Assembly (NCBI GenBank): GCA_020201235.1
Contig: JAIVHD010000274.1
Span: forward strand, 1-10,357
Reading direction: 5' to 3'
Source: Lysobacteraceae bacterium
Lineage (GTDB): Bacteria; Pseudomonadota; Gammaproteobacteria; Xanthomonadales; Wenzhouxiangellaceae
DNA: 10,357 nucleotides
In this document: positions 7,201 to 10,357 of the stretch, piece by piece
Numbering within the stretch: the stretch's first letter is position 1
Layout of the letters: each line of letters begins with the position of its first letter
Position numbers and translations under genes: made by a program
Notes under the pieces: generated by a model
Told to the model about the DNA's origin: nothing
What the model saw: only the letters and a program-made list of their open reading frames with translations
The model's database searches: none

Positions 7201-8089
7201 TCGGGTGATTATGCGTTTCAACCTTGATTTGAAAATGTTGGGTTGCGCGCTGCTCCTGCCACGAAGGGCTGTCGTGCCGGGATCTGAACAGGACGCCATC
7301 GAACCCGGTCACGACGGCTGCGTTGTCGTCATAGGCAACCAGAACGCCTTCGGGCGTTCTGGCATGGGTCGAACGAATGATCTCGAACAGCGTATGCTCT
7401 GTATCGATGCCATCCAGCGTCCAGTCAGCGTTGAAAATCTTGTGCCGGCAGTGTTCCGAATTGGCCTGGGCAAACATCATCAGTTCGGCGTCGGTCGGAC
7501 CGCGCCCAATCGTCGCGCAGGCTTTGACCAGGTAGTCGATTTCAACTTCGTTTAGCGCCAGGCCCATCGTCTGGTTAGCGACCTGCAGCGCATCGAACGG
7601 ACAATTCCCCAACTCGATGTGCCGAAGCGGCTCGGCAGGCAACGGATCGAACCAGTTAACCACCGGATCAAACGCATCGAGCAGGGTTTCTGTCATTCGA
7701 TCGTGCAGCCGCAAACGATCGGCCGGCCGGAGCTGGTCGCACGCGATGCCATCAATCTCAAATACGGTACCGCGCTCGATGCGACGGACCTGCTCGAAGC
7801 CGCAACGCGCCAGGATATCGGCAGCCTTGCTCGACCACGAACTGCGGGTGCCGCGCCGCGGCAGAACAAACAAGTGATGCGCGCCGAACATCCCCGGCGA
7901 TACGGGATCAGCGTGCAGCAGGCGTTGCAGACGGCTGTTGGCCGGTGCCGACAGGCCTACTGCGAGATCGATCAGGAAAAGCTCACGCGAGCCCAGCCGA
8001 ACCGAATGACCGGACTCTGCGGCAATCGAATCTGCAAGTTGTTGATGCCTGAAATCCGGCAGGGCCTGCCGGCCGAGAAGTAAAATCAT
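4256..8089 (-). CDS. purL: Phosphoribosylformylglycinamidine synthase (FGAM synthase)
   Basis: This 1277-aa enzyme catalyses step four of de novo purine synthesis in the cytoplasm: FGAR, glutamine and ATP give FGAM, glutamate, ADP and phosphate. It is the long single-chain form (E. coli is near 1295 aa), so no separate PurS or PurQ is needed. The N-terminal PurS-like region is followed by a linker domain and the synthetase core. Recognisable motifs are NSEHCRHKIFNADW from residue 210, ETHNHPTAISPDPGAATGAG at 291-310 and GGEIRD after it. The C-terminal glutaminase domain starts near 1029, with CGGFSFGDVLGAG near 1077. Its catalytic triad is visible: Cys1121 in GVCNGCQ, and His1242 and Glu1244 in MPHPERM. 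The ATG start has AGGGTGA about 9 nt upstream. The gene is isolated from dsbC by a terminator and appears to have its own promoter. The frame is uninterrupted and no expected motif is missing. Confidence 0.97.
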   Translation of the reverse strand: MILLLGRQALPDFRHQQLADSIAAESGHSVRLGSRELFLIDLAVGLSAPANSRLQRLLHADPVSPGMFGAHHLFVLPRRGTRSSWSSKAADILARCGFEQVRRIERGTVFEIDGIACDQLRPADRLRLHDRMTETLLDAFDPVVNWFDPLPAEPLRHIELGNCPFDALQVANQTMGLALNEVEIDYLVKACATIGRGPTDAELMMFAQANSEHCRHKIFNADWTLDGIDTEHTLFEIIRSTHARTPEGVLVAYDDNAAVVTGFDGVLFRSRHDSPSWQEQRATQHFQIKVETHNHPTAISPDPGAATGAGGEIRDESATGRGGRPVAGLTGFAVGDLRIPGFEQAWEHAPLPPARIASPIEIMLEAPIGAARFNNEFGRPNLCGYFRTFSQQRGDQLWGYYKPIMLAGGTGLIQQGQTLKNSLADGYRVVVLGGPSMLIGLGGGAASSLHSGQSSEALDFASVQRANPEMQRRCQEVIDQCWLLGDQNPIASIHDVGAGGLSNAIPELLHDGGVGGALELRAIPTSDDSMSPMAIWCNEAQERYVMAIAPDQLERFDQICRRERCPMADVGFATRQPRLRVSDPPGPAPINLDLDVLLGKTPQLRMNARVCPTEASDDGLAGLDLAQCVEAVLRVPAVASKQFLITIGDRSVGGLSVRDQMVGPWQVPVADCAVTLSDFRNYTGIAMAIGERSPLAIWNGPASGRMAVTEALLNLAGAPVVGRDRIKLSANWMAAAGAPGQDAAMRLTVEATGEFCQALSLAIPVGKDSLSMQTRWGEGAQQQVMTAPVSLNVSAFAPLADVRACITPALVLDRGPTSLLLLGPPDQRLGGSALAMALGRELGAVPDMQRPDRLAVLFDQVQALVVEGEILAIHDRSDGGLFTTLLEMALAGHAGLELDLPAGADGIRLLFNEEAGLVVQCMADRLQALIERLQQAGLGDWLGPIASVSGGDALVITQSGKRLFDRPLAGLNRIWAESSYRIQRLRDHPDCADEEYQSLLDWQRPGLEPALTFGPSGPVIHAGISPRVAVLREQGVNGQREMAMAFHQAGFEAVDVHMSDLESGRRRLDEFQGLAVCGGFSFGDVLGAGQGWARSILFNEALAEQFGSFFADRSRFALGVCNGCQMLAALAGIIPGTGNWPRFTVNRSRQFEARLSLVEIVESPSLFLRGMAGSRLPIATAHGEGRAVFEQADRMQHAAVAMRYVDGYGRPASRYPENPNGSPEGLTGLCNDDGRVTIVMPHPERMLRAVNYSWCPPEWREWSPWMRMFENARAWVD

Positions 8090-8123
8090 TGGGTTCGATC
8101 ACCCTGTTCGAGACCGGACCGAT

Positions 8124-8129
8124 AGTATA
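8124..8129 (-). promoter_or_regulatory. Candidate -10 box for purL
   Basis: The minus strand reads TATACT (5 of 6 matches to TATAAT) 34 nt before the purL ATG and downstream of the dsbC terminator, where a purL promoter would be expected. The -35 region is poor; the hexamer at a 17-nt spacer is CCGGAT. I see no clear PurR operator. The predicted leader is about 28 nt. Confidence 0.45.
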
Positions 8130-8194
8130 CCGGGGAGTTGCCTTTGATCCGGTTCGGCAACGCCTGCCGGTCGCACAATGCAGTGGATCCGTCG

Positions 8195-8249
8195 AAAAGA
8201 AAAACCGTCCGGCGTCAGGCCAGATCTACACAAGCCTGCGGCCCGACGG
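8195..8249 (-). terminator. Intrinsic terminator after dsbC
   Basis: On the minus strand two 16-nt arms (8249-8234 and 8220-8205) can form 13 base pairs with three mismatches around a 13-nt loop. The outer pairing is CCGTC with GACGG and the inner pairing CAGGC with GCCTG. TTTTTCTTTT follows immediately (8204-8195). It begins 52 nt after the dsbC stop, so it should end the xerD-dsbC transcript before purL. Confidence 0.8.
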
Positions 8250-8301
8250 CGTCTCTCTTGCAGGGCAAGGAGCCTGTTGGACTAGTGGGCCATGCGACTA
8301 A

Positions 8302-9063
8302 TTAGTCGGCCGCCGCGCGAGCCGCCTCGATTTGCTGGAGGCGCGTGCGCAGGTCTTGTGGCGGAACGTAGCCCGGAATCAAGTCGCCGGCACGGGTTAC
8401 CAGGGCCGGCGTGCCGGTAACACCAATCGCCTGACCAACTTTGTAGAGATCGGTTACCGGCGACTCGCATTCAGCCGGTGCGGGCGTTTCCCCGGCTTTG
8501 GCCAGATCCATCGCCGAATGCGGGTCTGCAGCGCACCAGACCGAAACCATCTTTTCGTGCGTTTGCGAGCCAACTCCGGCGCGCGGAAACGCCGCATACC
8601 GGATCTGGATTCCCGCATCATTGTATTCGGTCACCTGCTCGTGCAGCCGGCGGCAATATCCGCAGTCCACATCCGTAAATACGATCACTTCGAAATCCGA
8701 GTCATCACTGCCATAGGAGATCAGCGAATCGCCGTTGATGCCGGAGACCAGCTCCTTGCGCACGCCGCTCATCGCCGCGTCGGTTAAATCCTGCCGGGTT
8801 TCCAGATCGAGCATCCTGCCCTGCAGCAAATAGCGCCCGTCATCGGACATATACAGGATTTCTGAACCCAGGCGCACTTGCAGCACACCGGCCAGCGGAG
8901 ACTCGGCGATGCTCACGTCGGTGTCGCTACTAACCAGTGAATCGAGCCGATCCCGCACCAACTGATAATCTTCAGTCACGGCCTCGTTCACGACGTCAGC
9001 CGCAGCGGAAAATGCGAGTAAAACAAGCGGGGTGGCGAGCAAACTACGGGTCATTCGATTCAC
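8302..9063 (-). CDS. dsbC: Periplasmic disulfide isomerase DsbC
   Basis: This 253-aa protein is a DsbC/DsbG-type thiol-disulfide isomerase that corrects wrongly paired cysteines in exported proteins and is kept reduced by the membrane protein DsbD. Residues 1-22 form a Sec signal peptide: basic start, hydrophobic LLATPLVLLAFSA, cleavage probably near SAAA-D. The N-terminal dimerisation domain (about 23-85) is followed by a linker and a thioredoxin fold with the active site CGYC at 134-137 and the cis-proline loop TGTPA with Pro219. Cys177 and Cys199 match the second, structural disulfide of E. coli DsbC. The start is probably GTG at 9061-9063, supported by GGAG 10 nt upstream; the ATG three codons later gives an almost identical signal peptide. 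The gene lies downstream of xerD, as in E. coli, and is closed by the terminator at 8195-8249. CGYC and the second cysteine pair favour DsbC over DsbG. Confidence 0.93.
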   Translation of the reverse strand: MNRMTRSLLATPLVLLAFSAAADVVNEAVTEDYQLVRDRLDSLVSSDTDVSIAESPLAGVLQVRLGSEILYMSDDGRYLLQGRMLDLETRQDLTDAAMSGVRKELVSGINGDSLISYGSDDSDFEVIVFTDVDCGYCRRLHEQVTEYNDAGIQIRYAAFPRAGVGSQTHEKMVSVWCAADPHSAMDLAKAGETPAPAECESPVTDLYKVGQAIGVTGTPALVTRAGDLIPGYVPPQDLRTRLQQIEAARAAAD

Positions 9064-9073
9064 GTTTTTGGTA

Positions 9074-9077
9074 CTCC
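9074..9077 (-). promoter_or_regulatory. Ribosome binding site of dsbC
   Basis: GGAG on the minus strand lies 10 nt before the GTG at 9061-9063 and 19 nt before the ATG at 9052-9054. The spacing favours the GTG start, although 10 nt is slightly long. Confidence 0.5.
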
Positions 9078-9155
9078 ATTCGGAAAGTGGGTCAGGATAC
9101 GGGTCTTTTCAGGCGTCTGCACTGAAGCAGCCTTAGCGACAATTCGATGCCACGC

Positions 9156-9161
9156 ATTATA
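9156..9161 (-). promoter_or_regulatory. Candidate -10 box for dsbC
   Basis: The minus strand reads TATAAT, a perfect sigma-70 -10 consensus, in the 152-nt gap between xerD and dsbC. No good -35 hexamer is present 16-18 nt upstream (the hexamer at 17 nt is AAAGCC), and there is no TG extension. Transcription from it would leave a leader of about 85 nt before dsbC. I see no other gene in the gap. Confidence 0.4.
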
Positions 9162-9215
9162 AGTTGACCGGATTGCAGGCTTTGAGCGATCGATTCGCCC
9201 GAAGTTCCGGCAAAA

Positions 9216-10148
9216 TCAGCCACGCGGGTGATGCCTGCGATGCAACTCGCGCAATCGCGCAGTGGCCACATGAGTATAGATTTGCGTGGTTGAAAGATCG
9301 GAATGCCCCAGCAAAAGCTGGACCACCCGCAGGTCCGCTCCGTGGTCGAGCAGGTGGGTCGCAAAAGAGTGCCGTAGCTTGTGCGGAGAAACATCGCCCT
9401 GGATGCCGGCGCGCGCCGCGTATTTCCGAATCCGATACCACACGGCCTGGCGCGAAAGCGCGTGCCCCCGGGAGCTGATAAACACCGCGTCGCTTGATCG
9501 ACTGCCCAGCCAACGCCTGCGTGGGCCCTCGCACCACAACTGAAGTGATTTCAAGGCATCCTCACCCAAAGGTGCCAGGCGATCCTTGCCGCCCTTGCCA
9601 GTCACGCGCACCAGGCCCTGCCGAAAACTCACCGACGCAAGCTCGAGTGAGACCAGTTCGCTGACGCGCAAACCGGAGGCATAAAGCACCTCCAGCATCG
9701 CGCGGTCACGCAGACCCATCGGGTGATCGGCGGCCGGGGCGGCCAGCAGCAATTCGACTTCGGCCTCACTCAGAACCCCGGGAAGGCGCATCGGCTGCCG
9801 CGGAGGCTCCAGGGTCAACAGCGGATCGTTGTCGAGCTTACCGAATCGCCTAAGCCATGCGCAAAAACGGCGCAGAGCGCTAATCTGCCGCCGAATGGTC
9901 GAAACCCTGAGACCCCCTTGCAAACGACGCCCAAATTCGCAAAGAACGTCGGATTCGCTGATACGAACAGCGCCGCAGTCAGAAATATAAACGACGCCGC
10001 GATCGGACCCTGCCGAACCATCAGGCGCGCCGTGTCGACACAATCCGGTCAAATCCTGGCGGTAGGCCTCGAGTGTTTTTCGGGAAAGGCCGTCTTCAGC
10101 CCAGATCGAATCGATGAACTGATCGACGAGGACTGAAGGTCCGGCCAT
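9216..10148 (-). CDS. xerD: Tyrosine recombinase XerD
   Basis: This 310-aa protein matches E. coli XerD along its length. With XerC it acts at the dif site in the terminus region, exchanging strands to resolve chromosome dimers at the FtsK-marked septum. The N-terminal SAM-like DNA-binding domain covers roughly residues 5-105 and the catalytic domain roughly 125-300. All six catalytic residues are visible: Arg161 (GLRVSEL), Lys185 (GKGGKDR), His256 and Arg259 (SPHKLRHSFATHLL), His282 (LLGHSDLSTTQ) and the nucleophile Tyr291 (IYTH). The tail ends HHPRG, as in E. coli (HHPRA). Compared with the E. coli sequence as I recall it, about 13 extra residues lie between residues 40 and 65 in the N-terminal domain. 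The ATG start has a GGAA stretch about 4 nt upstream. It follows the partial helical gene by 13 nt and precedes dsbC, the same neighbour as in E. coli. A XerC assignment is less likely because the C-terminal match is to XerD. Confidence 0.95.
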   Translation of the reverse strand: MAGPSVLVDQFIDSIWAEDGLSRKTLEAYRQDLTGLCRHGAPDGSAGSDRGVVYISDCGAVRISESDVLCEFGRRLQGGLRVSTIRRQISALRRFCAWLRRFGKLDNDPLLTLEPPRQPMRLPGVLSEAEVELLLAAPAADHPMGLRDRAMLEVLYASGLRVSELVSLELASVSFRQGLVRVTGKGGKDRLAPLGEDALKSLQLWCEGPRRRWLGSRSSDAVFISSRGHALSRQAVWYRIRKYAARAGIQGDVSPHKLRHSFATHLLDHGADLRVVQLLLGHSDLSTTQIYTHVATARLRELHRRHHPRG

Positions 10149-10161
10149 GATTTCCGAAAAT

Positions 10162-10357
10162 TTACCGACCAGTCAAACGTGCGATACCACGCTCGGCCAT
10201 GCTTTCCAGATCGCTCAGCTTCTCGCGCGTTGCACCGACGAACTCACTCAACGCACGACGGCCTTCGACGGTCTCGCGCTCGGCAAGTTCCAGCGCCGCA
10301 ATGCGCATTTGCTCTGCGGCTTCGGCCAGGCGGGACCACGGTGATTCGCCCAAGGCG
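10162..10357 (-). CDS. C-terminal part of an uncharacterised helical protein, phasin-like
   Basis: The reading frame is open to the right edge of the window, so the start lies outside it; 64 complete codons and a TAA stop are visible. The segment is rich in Ala, Glu, Arg and Leu without Pro or Gly breaks in its centre, and is predicted by eye to be one or two long amphipathic helices ending in RGIARLTGR. This composition recalls the tail of phasin-family proteins, which coat polyhydroxyalkanoate granules, but no diagnostic motif is visible and other coiled-coil proteins fit equally well. Its stop lies 13 nt before the xerD start on the same strand, so the two genes are probably cotranscribed. 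A TTG codon at 10351-10353 could be read as a start, but the frame continues upstream of it, so I treat the gene as partial. Confidence 0.6.
   Translation of the reverse strand, partial: ALGESPWSRLAEAAEQMRIAALELAERETVEGRRALSEFVGATREKLSDLESMAERGIARLTGR

Noticed and set aside
8295..8308. 14-bp perfect palindrome CGACTAATTAGTCG at the dsbC stop
   Set aside because: It has no T run and sits next to a much better terminator at 8195-8249. A single short palindrome over a stop codon is not enough to call an operator.
1..10357. CRISPR arrays, tRNA genes, insertion sequences or a new defence or mobile system
   Set aside because: No repeated spacers, no tRNA-like cloverleaf, no transposase and no terminal inverted repeats were seen. 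The only recombinase is the housekeeping XerD in its usual neighbourhood.

Overview
The window looks like chromosomal DNA of a GC-rich gammaproteobacterium. The evidence is a full-length single-chain PurL of the gammaproteobacterial type, a XerD close to the E. coli protein with dsbC directly downstream (E. coli has xerD-dsbC-recJ), and type II secretion genes in the usual gspE-F-G-H order. The GspE without a cysteine zinc knuckle suggests the Xanthomonadales/Chromatiales side of the class, but this placement is an inference. All recognised genes are on the minus strand, so transcription runs from the right end to the left end.

Right to left: the end of an uncharacterised, helix-rich, phasin-like protein (10162-10357, cut by the window edge) lies 13 nt before xerD (9216-10148), a site-specific recombinase for chromosome dimer resolution. 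A 152-nt gap with a perfect TATAAT box leads to dsbC (8302-9063), a periplasmic disulfide isomerase. A strong intrinsic terminator (8195-8249) closes that unit. A separate candidate promoter (-10 at 8124-8129) precedes purL (4256-8089), which performs the fourth step of purine synthesis. Next comes a 91-aa membrane protein (3919-4194) that resembles the N-terminal part of exosortase-H-associated membrane proteins and appears truncated.

The left third is a type II secretion cluster with its own candidate promoter (-35 at 3802-3807, -10 at 3778-3783): gspE, gspF, gspG and gspH. gspG and gspH overlap by one base (TAATG). The cluster is damaged. Near 2125-2131 the last roughly 45 codons of gspE and the first roughly 60 codons of gspF are missing, and the remnants are joined out of frame. 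The gspE frame therefore runs on through gspF as a 784-codon chimeric ORF, and gspF has lost its natural start. No gspI follows gspH in the remaining 112 nt, where there are only weak hairpins.

I see no tRNA, rRNA, CRISPR array, insertion sequence or clear new multi-gene system. The most notable signals are the gspE/gspF deletion junction, the truncated exosortase-associated-like gene without an exosortase beside it, and the missing zinc motif in GspE.
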